A stretch of 64,000 nucleotides of DNA from Lota lota. Its lineage: Eukaryota; Chordata; Actinopteri; Gadiformes; Lotidae. The position numbers and the translations under genes were made by a program. The stretch spans positions 37,501 to 101,500 of the forward strand of contig JACYXH010000133.1 in NCBI GenBank assembly GCA_026745465.1, in the 5' to 3' direction. This document shows positions 1 to 12,100 of the stretch, piece by piece (position 1 is the first letter of the stretch; each line of letters opens with the position of its first letter). The notes under the pieces were generated by a model. It was not told the DNA's origin, searched no databases, and was given only the letters and a program-made list of their open reading frames with translations.

Positions 1-2970
1 TAAAGGTGTCTGTTTATTATATTGTCAGCATGATAATAGTGCCAGCAGTGGCAAACCACGACCCTAGATAATGTGTATTAGTGGTACCATTAACGGGATA
101 TGACCTGACGATACCATGTGTATAAGTACAAGCATTTCACAGACCCTAGGTTTTTGTGTGTGTTTTACATTTAAGACTATCAAGTCGGCTTTCTAAATGA
201 AGTTTGATAAATTACTTATTTTAGCTGGTTAAATGGTTAGGTGTAGGTATTGGGTTAGACAAGGTTAAAAGTATAATATCTAACATTTCAACATTAAATT
301 ATGTAAAAACAACTAGACCTATGTAACATACTTTGTAGATCTATGAGAATATCTCCTCTGGTTGACAGTGCCTGTCTCTTTATGACACCATTTAGATTGT
401 AGACCGCTCCCGGCTCCCAAATACACTAAGAGAAACACATGAATCTGAAAAAGAATAAACATTTTGAATTATTTTGTATTGTTTTCACTTACAGGTATAA
501 TATGTAACATTTCTACATTAAAACATTAAAATTGCGATGCGTCATAACAAGGGGTTCACTCTGTCCATGTGAAACTCAATTTAAAGAAACAACAAGAAAA
601 CAGAGTGGAGACACTTGCGTGTCTGTTTCCCCTTCATCACACAACAATAGAACACACAGAGAGATTTCCCATGATCCTTCAGGCAACGCGTTGACGTGTC
701 TCACACAAAGTCATTTGCAACTTACGATGGTTCTCTGCATTGGCGGCGTCCGGTGAGGTCACAGTAAAACTAGCAAAGTCCCGGCCCGGTAGTCAGTGAA
801 GGATTAAACAAATAATGTTTGCAAATAGCCAACGTCCTTCGAATGTCTCTGATCAATGGGTGCAGCTGCTAGTGATGTTTCCATTTTTTCTATCTGCATA
901 CTTTATCCTGTCATTTGGTTGTACTTCCTACCTAGAGCCAGTGTGAGCCGATGCAAAGTGATATGTAGAGACTGACGTCAGGGCAAGGTACGTAGCAGTG
1001 GGGCCATAATCATGTTTAAGTAAGATACACATCTGATATCTATTTTACTCAGGAGGACAAGTGTAATCAGCCTGAATATGTTAACCATAACTAAAGTTAA
1101 AAAAATTAATGTTTTAATTAGAACTAGATTAAATTGGACAATTCTAATAAAAAAAAAATGTGTACTTATTACCAATTTATAATGAATACATGGAGGACGA
1201 AATACAACCATGTATTTCTCTCCCATTGAATATCTTTGCATATCAAATTGCAGAGGAAGGTACAGAGGCAGAGAGAGAAAGACAAGGCCCCAGCTAGTAA
1301 TGAAAACAACTCATTGACATCTCAATCAATCAAAGGGAAGTCTGTTTATTATATTGTCAGCATGATAATAGTGCCAGCAGTGGCAAACCATGACCCTAGA
1401 CAATGTGTTTTAGTGCTACCATTAAAGGGATACGACCTGATGATGCCATGTGTATAAGTACAAGCATTTCTATGACCCTAGGTTTTTGTGTGTGTTTTAC
1501 CTTTAAGACTATCAAGTCGGCTTTCTAAATTAAGTTAGATAAATTACTTATTTTAGCTGGTTAAATGGTTAAGTCTAGGTCTTGGGTTAGACATGGTTAA
1601 AGGTATAATATCTAACATTTCAACATTAAATTATGTAAAAACGACTACCCTTATGTAACATACTTTGTAGATCTATGAGAATATCTCCCCTGGTTGACTG
1701 TGCCTGTCTCTTTATGACACCATTTAGATTGTAGACTGCTCCGGGCTCTCAAATACACTAAGAGAAACACATGAATCTGAAAAAGAATAAACATTTTGAA
1801 TTATTTTGTATTGTTTTTACTTACAGGTATAATATGTAAAGTTTTTGCATTAAAACATAAAATTTGTGAGGCGTAATAATAAGGGGTTCATTCTGTCCAT
1901 GTGAAACTCAATTTAAGGGTACAACAAGAAAACAGAGTGGAGACACTTGCGTGTCTGTTTCCCCTTCATCACACAACAATATAACACAAATCATAGGAGA
2001 TTTCCCATGATCCTTCAGGCAACGCGTTGACGTGTCTCACACAAAGTCATTTGCAGCTTGCGATGGCTCTCTGCATTGGCGGCGTCCGGTGAGGTCACAC
2101 AGTAAAACTAGCAATGTCCCGGCCCGGTAGTCAGTGAAGGCCTAAACAAATAATGTTTGCAAATAGCCAACGTCCTTCCAATGTCCCTGATCAATGGGTG
2201 CAGCTGCTAGTGATGTTTCCATTTTATCAGCATACTTTATCCTGTCATTTGGTTGTACTTCCTGCCTAGAGCCAGTGTGAGCCGATGCAAAGTGATATGT
2301 AGAGACTGACGTCAGGGCAAGGTACGTAGGAGTGGGCCATAATCATTTTTAAGTAAGATACACATATGATATCTATTTTACTTATGAGGACAAGTGTAAT
2401 CAGCCTGAATATGTTAACCATAACTAAAGTTAAAAAAATTAATGTTTTAATTAGAACTACATTAAATTGGACAATTCTAATTCTAAATAAAAAATGTGTA
2501 CTTATTACCAATTTATAATGAATACATGGAGGACGAAATACAACCATGTATTTCTCTCCCATTGAATATCTTTGCATATCAAATTGCAGAGGAAGGTACA
2601 GAGGCAGAGAGAGAAAGACAAGGCCCCAGCTAGTAATGAAAACAACTCATTGACATCTCAACCAATCAAAGGGAAGTCTGTTTATTATATTGTCAGCATG
2701 ATAATAGTGCCAGCAGTGGCAAACCACCCTAGACAATGTGTTTTAGTGGTACCATTAAAGGGATACAACCTGTTGATGCCATGTGTATAAGTACAAGCAT
2801 TTCATGGACCCTAGGTCTTTGTCTATTTTTACCTTTAAAGACTATCAAGTCGGCTTTCTCAATTAAGGTTGATAAATTACTTATTGTAGCTGGTTAGATG
2901 GTTAAGTATAGGTATTAGGTTAGACATGGTTAAATGTATAATATGTAACATTTCTGCATTAAATTAATTA
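1..2970 (+). repeat. Tandem 1.33-kb repeat, about 2.2 direct copies
   Basis: The same sequence begins near positions 9, 1,341 and 2,677 (shared start TCTGTTTATTATATTG), so the period is 1,332-1,336 bp. The copies differ by scattered substitutions and small indels only. The third copy stops matching near 2,970. Each unit contains a GC-richer part (around 540-790 and 1,870-2,120) and an AT-rich part. I see no long reading frame, poly-A tail or terminal inverted repeat inside a unit, so the family is unidentified. It may be a promoter-proximal segmental duplication or a satellite made from an old transposon. Confidence 0.9.
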
Positions 2971-3126
2971 AACACTCATCTAGCCTTGCTTACCGGTTTT
3001 CCCCTGTATCTCAAACTTAAAGGCGTTTGTTGTAATAAAGAGAGCAATGTTTTTGTTAAATTCACCTCATATCTCTCACCTTTCCTTTCCTGCCGATAAC
3101 CCTATAGTCACTCTCACAGTGAGGGC

Positions 3127-3260
3127 TTGAGGATTAGTATTTGCATACAAGAGCCTTTGCATGAATTAATGCAAATACAAGTGTATAAGGTGCTGATCCT
3201 AGATGCAGACGCCTCATTCGTAGCAGAAGGACCTACTGACTCTGCCGGTGAGTACCATCT
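3127..3260 (+). other. Candidate noncoding first exon, copy A
   Basis: A stretch ending in CTCTGCCG at 3,247 is followed by a consensus splice donor, GTGAGTACC, at 3,248. About 100 bp of this stretch and the donor occur again at 4,690-4,830. It lies upstream of the first coding exon of the lectin gene (5,040) on the same strand, so an alternative noncoding first exon is plausible. The exon start cannot be placed. A duplicated repeat fragment that merely resembles a donor is the alternative. Confidence 0.35.
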
Positions 3261-3539
3261 TCAAGTCAGAGAGACAAACTATTTTAAGATTTTATTGTAT
3301 CACTCTGTAATGGTAGACTTCTCATTTTTGGACACCTAAGATGAATGTAATTTGTGTATTACTTATGGCTCTATCTCAAACTATCTATTTGTTTTCACTT
3401 TTAATAGAATGTAGAATGTATAATTTCAGATATTCTTACAGATGTACAAAATATATAACATGGGTCTCGTCGTATTAAGATAATTCAATGATGATGATGG
3501 TTAATTCTAACCATCCAACCAGCTAAAATAATCAATTTT

Positions 3540-4385
3540 TTAAACGTAATTTAGAAAGCCAAAGTGTGAGTAGCTCACTTTGAAAGTCTTTGATAAACCT
3601 AGGCTCCTAGAAATGCTTGTACTTATACACATGGTATCATCAGGGCTTATCCCTTTAATGGTACCACTAAAACACATTGTGTAGGGTAGTGGTTTGCCAC
3701 TGCTGGCACTATTATCATGCTTCACATGTAATTAACAGACTTCCCTTTGATTGGTTGAGATGTCAAAGAGTTGTTTTAATTACTAGCTATAGCCTTGTCT
3801 TTCTCTGTCTGCCTCTGTACCTTCCTCTGCAATTTGACATGCGAAGATATTAAATGGGAAAGAAATACATGGTGGTATTATTTTCTCCATGTATTCATCA
3901 TAGATTGTTAATAAGTACCATTTTAGAATTTAGAATTTAAATTGTCCAATTATGTGTAATTCTATGTAAAACATTTATTTTTCAAACGTCGGTTTTGGTT
4001 TATATGTTCAGATATCAGATGTGTATCTTACTTTAAAATGATTATGGTCCCACTGCTACGTACCTTGCCCTGACGTCTGTCTCTACAGATCACTTTGCAC
4101 CGGCTTGAACAGGGGCATGTGAAAGACAATGGATATTTGCAAACATTATTTAAATAGACTATTAGGTATGGCACCAAGTATACTGACGACCGGACCGTGG
4201 CATTGCTCATTTTACTGTCTAACCTCTTTGACGCGTATGCAGCGAGCCATTAGCCAAATGAAATGCCTCACACTTTGTGTGAGACACGTCAACACGTTGC
4301 ACAAAGGATGAAGGGACATCTATGTGTTATATACCCTTAAATTGAGTTTCACATGGACAGGGCGAAGCCATTGTTATGTCTGACA
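3540..4385 (-). repeat. Inverted, diverged copy of the 1.33-kb repeat
   Basis: Read on the minus strand, this stretch follows the order of the direct repeats at 1-2,970. For example 3,745-3,780 is the reverse complement of the stretch around 2,650-2,680, and 4,320-4,365 corresponds to the stretch around 1,885-1,920. It is clearly more diverged than the direct copies are from one another. With them it could form a very large imperfect hairpin. Confidence 0.8.
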
Positions 4386-4439
4386 CTTCACCATATGGTA
4401 CCTTTTGGAGTTGTGCTTAATCTTACATTTTATTAAATC

Positions 4440-4690
4440 AGTTAACGATAATCATGAGGCTGTTTTGGAGCCCCGCCTGCACTTCCTTCATTGAAGGACA
4501 GTGGCTATTTGCTAATATTATTTGAATAGACTATTAGGTATGGCACTAAGTATACTGGAGACCAGACCGTGGCATTGCTCATTTTAGTGTCTGAGCCCCG
4601 GACGCGTCTGCCTCACACTTTGTGTCTCACACTTTCTGTGAGACTTGTCAATGCCTTGTAAGAACCCTAATGTTTGCAAAGAAGAGCCTT
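4440..4690. repeat. Second partial duplicate of the 4,090-4,280 segment
   Basis: About 150 bp here (core ACTATTAGGTATGGCAC near 4,528, with GACCGTGGCATTGCTCATTT after it) repeats the segment at 4,157-4,230 in the same orientation. It lies between the inverted repeat and first-exon copy B, so the whole upstream region of the lectin gene was duplicated more than once. Confidence 0.75.
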
Positions 4691-4800
4691 TGGAATACTT
4701 AAGTCTTTTCAAGTTAATCTTGTGCTGGTCCTAGATTCAGACGCTTCATTCATACAGAAGGACCTACAGACTCTGCCGGTGAGTACCGTCTTCAAGTCAG
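4690..4800 (+). other. Candidate noncoding first exon, copy B
   Basis: This is a near copy of the stretch ending at 3,247. It ends in CTCTGCCG at 4,778, followed by the donor GTGAGTACC at 4,779. It is the nearer of the two candidates to the coding exon at 5,040, 262 bp downstream across a normal-looking intron ending in TTTCCCCAG. No TATA box stands out. Transcript data would be needed to say which copy is used. Confidence 0.4.
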
Positions 4801-5039
4801 AGAGACAAACTATTTTCCTATGTTTCTTTATTGCTTTGTAATGGTAGACTCCTCATTTTTGGACTCCTAAGATTAGTGTAATATGACAATTACTTATGGC
4901 TTCATCACAAAGGATCTATTTGTTTCCACTTTCAATGGAATGTTTTATAGAATAATATAATATAATAATTTAATATGTATGTATGACTGTATACCTAGTA
5001 GCTAGTATTATCTATTGTCTGGGCATGTTGTTTCCCCAG

Positions 5040-8000
5040 AACCATGGGGTCCAGTCGTCTCATCTGCAGTTTCATTGGTAGGTATTCCACACAACACTAC
5101 AGTATGTATCATTACCCACTTCATTATATTGAATTAATAAAAGTGTATGTGTTATAACTTTTGACAGTTGATCTATTGTGATAATGGGCGTGTGTAAGAT
5201 TCCCACCAGGAATAGTTTGAATATTTCATTGATAGAATAGTTACAGGATATATGCTTGTTAATATTGGCTGATATTAGCTAAAATATTATTTCATTAAGT
5301 AAATGACTTAAGTATTTTCTCATCACCAGGTGCTGTGGTCCTCCTGTGGAAGTCACCTGGATTTTCAGGTATTTCTATGTGCCCAATTTAGGGGCCGATG
5401 ACAAGTTATAATTATTATTATAAGTATTTCAATGTGTTTTGAACAGTGGAATGCAACTTGACAAACTATTCTGTGGTTTCTCTCTCCATTAAGCTGCATC
5501 CCGCATCAACCTGGCGTTGAGCGGCACGGCTATTCAGTCTTCAACTGACTATGGCTCGGTGGCTGAACGCGCCATCGATGGGAACAGCGACCCTCAGTGG
5601 GAGCACAACAGCTGCACCCGTACCCAGTCACAGGCCAAACCATGGTGGAGGCTGGAGCTGCCTGGTGTGTACAGGGTGGCAGAGATCCAGGTCACTAATA
5701 GGAATGCCTTTAGGGATAGGCTCAATGGCGTGGAAATACTCATCGGGAATTCTCTGGCAAACAACGGCAACGACAATCCAAGGTGAATTACTGGTGTCAC
5801 CTACCCTACTTCCTCTCAATACTATTCGACTCCCAGCCAAAACGTTCTGGGTTTGATCCCTGATGACCTCAACCTGCTTTTAAGTGTCTTTGGATAAAAG
5901 TGTTAATTACTAAATAGCATAGAATATTATACTCCCATAAAATAAAGGAACACAACCAGTGCTCTGCTCAAGTACACCTGGACACACACCAGCTACTGGA
6001 ATCTGGTCTCTGATACCTTCACCAGACTACTGTATCTTCTCTCTCTGTCTCTTTTCCTCAGGTGTGCCATCATCAACGATGACCCAGGCTGCTTGACTCA
6101 GACTGTCAAGTGTTGGGGAATGGAAGGAAGGTTTATCAACTTCTACAAGTCCTCTGGTCAAGCGGGCATCGTGCAGTTGTGTGAGGTCAAAGTGTACGGA
6201 GGTAGGAACCCCGTCCATCATTACATGATCATCAAAGGGGAATGGGTTTACCAGTACCACTATTGGTCAACCATCAATCATCAAAAGTCAAATGCTGCTG
6301 TTCCTTATAGCTCAACAGGTAGAGCATAGCATTAACACTGCCAGGGTTAGGGGTTTGATTCCCACTCAGGGCTACCTATTATAATATTTGCACCGACAGT
6401 ATTTTAAGATAATTTGGGTAAAAGCATCCACCAAAGGACAATCTGCATATAGTGTTTTCACCCTATAGAATGCGTACCACTGGTGGTACATGAGGGTACT
6501 GTAGGTGGTACGTGGGTTTTATTTTTTAAATAGACAAATAGAAAAATTTATATTGATCATTTAAAATACATTTAATCAGTCAATAAAGTAAATTGTTTGT
6601 TATTATTTAAAAAAAGGAGTCACTTTGTGCACTTTTTGCATTGTAAGGTTTTCCATTGATGTTTTGTGTTGATTTGTGTTTGGTGATTAAACACAAAGGG
6701 ATTATAAGCAGTGTTGCTGACTTCTTCTTTCCACTGATTCCCACTGGCCATGGCCTTCTTGCAGTAATACTTGTGTATAAAGGGTTTGCTGACACTCTTT
6801 GGTCAGCCACTGCATTTGTATTTATCTATTTTCTACCGTTTGCATCTGAGGTGGTCCGTGAAAGGTCTTGATGATAATTTTGTGGTCCACCTAAAGTCAA
6901 AGGTTGAGCACCACTGATCTCCATGACTGTTCTGTATTGTGATATTTCAGAGTGAAGTATCAAAGTAAGATGTTTTCTGAATGGTCCAAGACACCTCATA
7001 GCCCTTCACATCAGTTGAGTTCAAGTGTGCTGAGATAAGACTGTGCCGGTTCCTTTTTGAGAGAAAGAACTGCCAAGTGTCTGAATGTGTTGTTTTGCCC
7101 TTAAAATGTTATAAAATGTGTTTTAAATCATCCCACATTGATTGGTGATACATTTATTGATGTAATGATGATTTCTGAAATTAATTAGTGTGTGTGTGGG
7201 GGGGGGGGTTATAATAAGTGGGTGTGCATTCTTGAACACATCCATGTTTTGGAGACTATGGTTTTTGAGGTTGTTTCCCTGCTCTATAACTAAAATAGAG
7301 TTGTCGAAACTGTTTCGAAAACGAAACTGTTGCGATACTACTGCACACCTTCATGTTATCAAAAGCAACCTAAATTCACGTACTGAGGTGGAATTAAACA
7401 TTCGCTTGTAGCGCCGACTGCTATCGAGATGAATGATCAATACATACAACAGATAGTGATATTTATAGGTCTATGATTGTAGTTTACCACTATGGATGCA
7501 GTAAGAACACTGTGTGGAGAAACGTTAATAGGCTGTTACCTCCTCCAACTTGGACAGTTTCCATGGTGACTTTGACAAAGACAGCGAAATATGATTGGTT
7601 TAGCATATTTATTCCCTGGCTACAGCCGTACAAATTAGACCTTGGTGTGAATCAATTGTATGTTGCCTTTTGCAAAAGGGAAATCACTTTGTATGTGTTC
7701 ACTCCCATTCAACTCAATGACTTGTTATTATTTTATTGTTGTGTGAAACGAACAATCACATTAAATGTAAAACAACGTGAGTCGTGATTTTGTTGCTAAT
7801 ATTAATATTTACTTAAATATATTTAATAAAATATTTAAATAAATGTAAATTGGTAGAATGCCCTCTAGTGGACAGAAAGTTTAACAACTACATGCTGATA
7901 GTGGCATTGGCAATGCAGAAGACTGTATATACGGTGTATAGGTACATAGTAAATGTTAATAGTAGGCTAGGCTATTTTGAATGGGATTATAGAGGCTCTA

Positions 8001-8675
8001 CTTCATAGCTCTACTAGACTTACAGTGCTGAAAGTAAAACTCCCTCAACAACACACTGTCAATTATTACCACAGAGCTCGCTGCACCCTCCATGAGCATT
8101 CAGGAGATGGGGAGGAACATCACACTGGTGGGGACACGGCTGTGCTGGTCAGACGCCCTGCTCTACTGCAGAGACTCTCACTGGGACCTGCTGAGCCTCA
8201 TGGGCCCAGAAGACCAGAAGATGATTGATGAGCTGGTGGCTCGCGCCCCCTTCCCACTAACCAGCCACCTCTGGGTGGGCCTGCGCAGGTACTGGCCAGA
8301 CCTTGGTGTCTATCAGGCAATCAAGTCTGTCTTTATGATCATCTGTCCGTCCATCACTTTGTCTCATCTAAAATACCATGAAAATAACAAAAGCTAAATA
8401 TTTGGCCACATTATTCTTCCTTCCACTCATGTAACTCTTTAATCTCTTTCAATGTTGGTAGGTCACTTTCAGGAAGCTCCTGGTTTTGGATGTCTGGTGA
8501 CCCGATGGGCTTCACCCAATGGGACAGAGGCTCACACCATTCCAGCCCCTGTGGGGGTGTGTCCAGTGTGGAACCTTCCACATGGAGGCCACGCTCTTGT
8601 GAAGAACATCTTAACTTCATCTGTTTTACAGGTTGGTGTCCAGCCTATAGAGCCATTACCAGGTCCTTCTGTTAA
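5040..8675 (+). CDS. Secreted chimeric lectin: F-type lectin domain plus C-type lectin-like domain
   Basis: Six exons join with matching phases at every junction: 5,040-5,077 (ATG at 5,044), 5,330-5,368, 5,494-5,782, 6,062-6,201, 8,075-8,288 and 8,462-8,675. Introns are GT/AG. The coding length is 930 nt including the stop, or 309 aa. Residues 1-24 (MGSSRLICSFIGAVVLLW...) read as a signal peptide. Residues 25-167 are an F-type lectin (fucolectin) domain with AIDGN, PWWRLEL, TNRNAF and LCEVKVYG landmarks. Residues 168 to the end are a C-type lectin-like domain with YCR, WVGLR, PCGG, SCEE and FIC, giving the four usual cysteines. F-type lectins bind fucosylated glycans outside the cell; a role in pathogen recognition is inferred. 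The C-type domain lacks the EPN/QPD and WND calcium-sugar motifs. The histidine and aspartate of the classical fucose motif also look replaced. The stop TAA (8,673) lies inside the LTR that begins at 8,670, so the natural C-terminus may have been longer. Confidence 0.85.
5818..5920 (+). repeat. tRNA-derived SINE fragment
   Basis: The stretch contains a B-box-like GGGTTTGATCCCTG followed by a tail GTCTTTGGATAAAAGTGTTA. These resemble the 3' parts of common fish tRNA-derived SINEs (a B box, then a CTTTGGATAAAAGCGTC-type tail). The A-box end is not convincing, so the copy is probably 5' truncated. It lies in the intron between the two F-type lectin exons. Confidence 0.55.
6306..6455 (+). repeat. 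tRNA-derived SINE
   Basis: A box TAGCTCAACAGGTAGAGCA (6,308) and B box GGTTTGATTCCC (6,351) are spaced as in a tRNA. They are followed by a tail with TTTGGGTAAAAGCATCCACC, like the conserved tail of many teleost SINEs. It lies in the intron downstream of lectin exon 4. Being diverged, it is likely old and not active. Confidence 0.7.
6456..8074. other. Long intron of the lectin gene, no gene seen
   Basis: Between the SINE and the first C-type lectin exon I see only AT-rich intronic sequence, a GT run merging into a run of about twelve G at 7,190-7,209, and a short TTTAAATA-type repeat near 7,800-7,850. Several frames of 60-100 codons exist, but none shows domain motifs or good splice signals. 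Confidence 0.6.
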
Positions 8676-9186
8676 GGTACGTGACTAGAACCCAAACGCA
8701 AGACACCGAGACAGAGATGGAGCGGGGTCGAAAGGGATTTATTCAGCAAAGGTACAGGCAAGGGCAAGGCAGGCGGTAGTTAGACGAGCAGGGGTCTGGA
8801 GACAGGCAGGTAGCTGTAGGTTGGGGGTCGAAGACGAGCGGGTGGTCAGGCAGGCGAGTGGTCGAAGGCAGGGAAGGCAAACAGACGAGCAGGATGGAAG
8901 TCGGGCAGGGATCAGGAGGACTAGGGAAAAAGGACAAGCGGGTTACACGAGCAGAAGCTAAATACTGAACAAGAGCGCTGGAACGAGGTACTAACTTGAG
9001 AAAGTGTAACAACGAACTGGCGCCGGCTGCTTGGTGAATGGGGAAGAAGTAGAGTGCGCTGATTGTAGCTAGAAGGCCGGTGGGGAAGACAACGTGCACG
9101 TGGGAGATTGAAGACAGAATGTAAACAGAAGCACATGGAGTAGTAGCAGCCGGCGCAGCTAGGTGGAGGCAGAGGATGGAGTAACA
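8670..9186 (-). repeat. Chromovirus 3' LTR
   Basis: 517 bp running from TGTTAAGGTACG to GGAGTAACA on the plus strand, that is TGTTACTCC...CTTAACA in element orientation. It matches 13,512-14,028 almost exactly. Its left edge lies two codons before the stop of the lectin reading frame. Confidence 0.92.
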
Positions 9187-12100
9187 GTACCCCCCCCTCT
9201 ACGGACGCCTCCAGGCGGACGCACAGTGTGGGAAGGGTGCTGGCGGTGAAAGTCCGTGATGAGGGAGGGGTCGAGAATGTGACTCCTGGGAACCCAGGAG
9301 CGCTCCTCGGGGCCGTATCCCTCCCAATCCACCAGATACTGATGACCCCGACCGCGACGACGTACATCCAAAAGGCGACGCACCGTCCAAGCCGGGTTGT
9401 CATCAATCATCCGGGGAGGCGGTGGAACCGGGGCGGGAGGGCACAACGGGCTGGAGGAGAAGGGCTTGATCTGGGAGACGTGGAAGGTCGGATGGATCCG
9501 AAGGGACGAAGGGAGCTTCAGGCGAACGGCACAGGGGTTAATGACGGAATCAATCTCGTAACGACCAACGAAACGGGGGGCGAGTTTCTGAGAAACCCCC
9601 TTCAAAGGAAGATCCTTGGACCGCAACCAAACCTTTTGCCCAGGGGTGTACTGTGGAGCCGGGAGCCGGTGTTTATTAGCCTGGCGTTGGGAGCGGTTGG
9701 ACGCACGGAGCAAAGCCTCACGTGTGCGCCTCCAGGTGCGCTGGCAGCGGCGCAGGTGTACCTGGACAGAGGGAACAGTGATCTCTGTCTCCAAGGCAGG
9801 GAACAGAGGCGGTTGATAGCCCAATGAAGACATGAATGGAGACAGGCCGGTGGACGCATTGACCAGAGTGTTATGAGCATACTCGACCCAGGGAAGTTGT
9901 GAACTCCAGGAGGAGGGGTTGGAGTCGGTCACGCAGCGAAGAGCAGCCTCCATCTCCTGGTTTGCCCTCTCCGACTGTCCATTGGTCTGTGGGTGGTATC
10001 CAGAGGACAGACTGACCGTAGTACCCAGGGCTGCACAGAACGACCGCCAGACCTGAGAGGTGAACTGCGGACCTCGATCCGACACAATATCCGTCGGAAT
10101 GCCGTGGAGCCGGAACACGTGGGACACCAGGAGATCCGCAGTCTCTCTAGCGGAGGGGAGCCTGGGGAGTGCTAGGAAGTGAGCGGCTTTGGAGAAACGG
10201 TCGATGATAGTAAGGATAGTGGTATTGCCTTCTGAAGGGGGGAGACCGGTGACAAAATCCAGGGCAATATGAGACCAGGGGCGACTGGGGATGGGCAGGG
10301 GTCGGAGCAGGCCAGAACGGGGTCGGGTCGAGGTCTTATTGCGAGCGCAGACCGTGCAAGCCGCCACGAAGGAACGGACGTCAGCATCCAAGGAGGACCA
10401 CCAGAATCGTCGGCGAACAAAGTCCAGAGTGCGGGTAGTGCCAGGATGACAGGTGAGTCTGGAGGAGTGAGCCCAGGTGAGTACCCTGGAGCGCGCCGCG
10501 TCGGGAACGAACAACCGGTTGGGCGGACCGGTACCGGGATCGGGCTGTTGTTGCTGCGCCTGGAGGACAGCGGCTTCGACCTCCAGGGTGAGCGTAGCGA
10601 TGAGGCAGGTGGACGGCAGAATGGGTTCAGGTTCAGTGCAGGGGTCCTTAGGAGAGTACAAACGGGACAGAGCGTCTGGTTTAACGTTTCGGGAGCCGGG
10701 GCGGTAGGTAAGCGAAAAATTAAATCGTCCAAAGAAAAGAGCCCATCGGGCCTGTCGGGAATTGAGTCTCTTGGCTGACTGGATATATTCTAAATTCCGG
10801 TGGTCTGTCCACACGATAAATGGCTGGGCCGTTCCCTCCAGCCAGTGACGCCATTCCTCGAGTGCCAATTTAACAGCAAGAAGCTCGCGGTTCCCGTCAT
10901 CATAGTTCCGCTCCGGTGGGGTCAACCGGCGCGAGAAAAAGGCGCACGGATGAAGCTTGTGATCCTTGGTGGAACGCTGCGAAAGCACCGCCCCCACCCC
11001 GGAATCAGAAGCATCGACCTCCACGATGAACTGAAGAGAAGAGTCGGGTTGGATGAGGATGGGTGCAGTGGTGAATCGCTCCTTCAAGTTCCGGAACGAG
11101 GCCTCAGCCTCCGGCGACCACTCGAAGAGTTCCTTGGGTGAAGTTAGGGCAGTGAGGGGGGCAGCGATCTGGCTATAGCTTCTGATGAAGCGACGATAAA
11201 AATTGGCGAAGCCAAGAAATCGCTGTAGCTGCTTACGGGTGGTGGGTGTAGGCCACTCCGCCACTGCAGAAACCTTGCAAGGGTCCATCCGCAACTCCCC
11301 CTGGCCAATGATGTACCCAAGGAAAACAGTGGACGGGACGTGGAACTCACATTTCTCCGCCTTGACAAACAGCCTGTTTTCCAATAAGCGCTGGAGGACC
11401 TGCCGAACGTGAATCACGTGTTCCTCCAGCGAACCCGAGAAGATGAGAATATCATCCAGATACACAAAAACCGAGTGGTTCAACATGTCACGAAGAACAT
11501 CGTTGACCAGAGCCTGAAAAACTGCAGGGGCGTTGGTGAGTCCGAAAGGCATAACCAGATATTCAAAATGGCCCACAGGAGTGTTGAAGGCCGTCTTCCA
11601 CTCGTCCCCCTCCCGGATACGGACCAGATGGTAAGCGTTGCGCAAGTCCAGTTTGGAAAAAACCGTGGCTCCATGGAGGGGAACAAACGCGGAGCTAATA
11701 AGGGTCAAGGGGTACTTATTCTTTACCGTGATGGAGTTCAGGCCCCGGTAGTCAATGCACGGCCGGAGGGAGCCATCCTTCTTGCCAACAAAAAAAACCC
11801 CCGCCCCAACAGGAGAGGAGGACGGCCGGATTATCCCCGCAGCGAGAGACTCCCGGATGTACTCCTCCAAGGATTCTTGTTTGGGACGGGAGAGGTTGAA
11901 GAGTCGACTGCTAGGCAGGGAAGCCCCGGGGAGGAGATCGATTGCGCAGTCATACGGACGGTGAGGAGGAAGAGATAGGGCATGGGACTTGCTAAAAACC
12001 TCCCTCAGGTCATGATAAATCTCAGGAACAGAAGACAGATCAGAGGAAAAAGATGGTGGTGACTTGGACTCCAGAGTGCGGGGAGGTTGGGCGGAACGTA

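Noticed and set aside
978-2790. Pairs of similar 70-100-codon frames on both strands
   Set aside because: They simply mirror the 1.33-kb tandem repeat. They change frame between copies and show no domain or splice context.
6306-6380. A tRNA gene
   Set aside because: A and B boxes are present but no acceptor stem pairs. It has a SINE tail, so it is a tRNA-derived SINE.
8743-9406. Open minus-strand frames over the LTR and its repeat at 13,585-14,248
   Set aside because: They lie across noncoding LTR sequence and in a different frame from pol. The duplicate exists only because the LTR is duplicated.
9228-11978. Long plus-strand frames (up to 199 codons)
   Set aside because: They are antisense shadows of GC-rich pol, with no motifs of their own.
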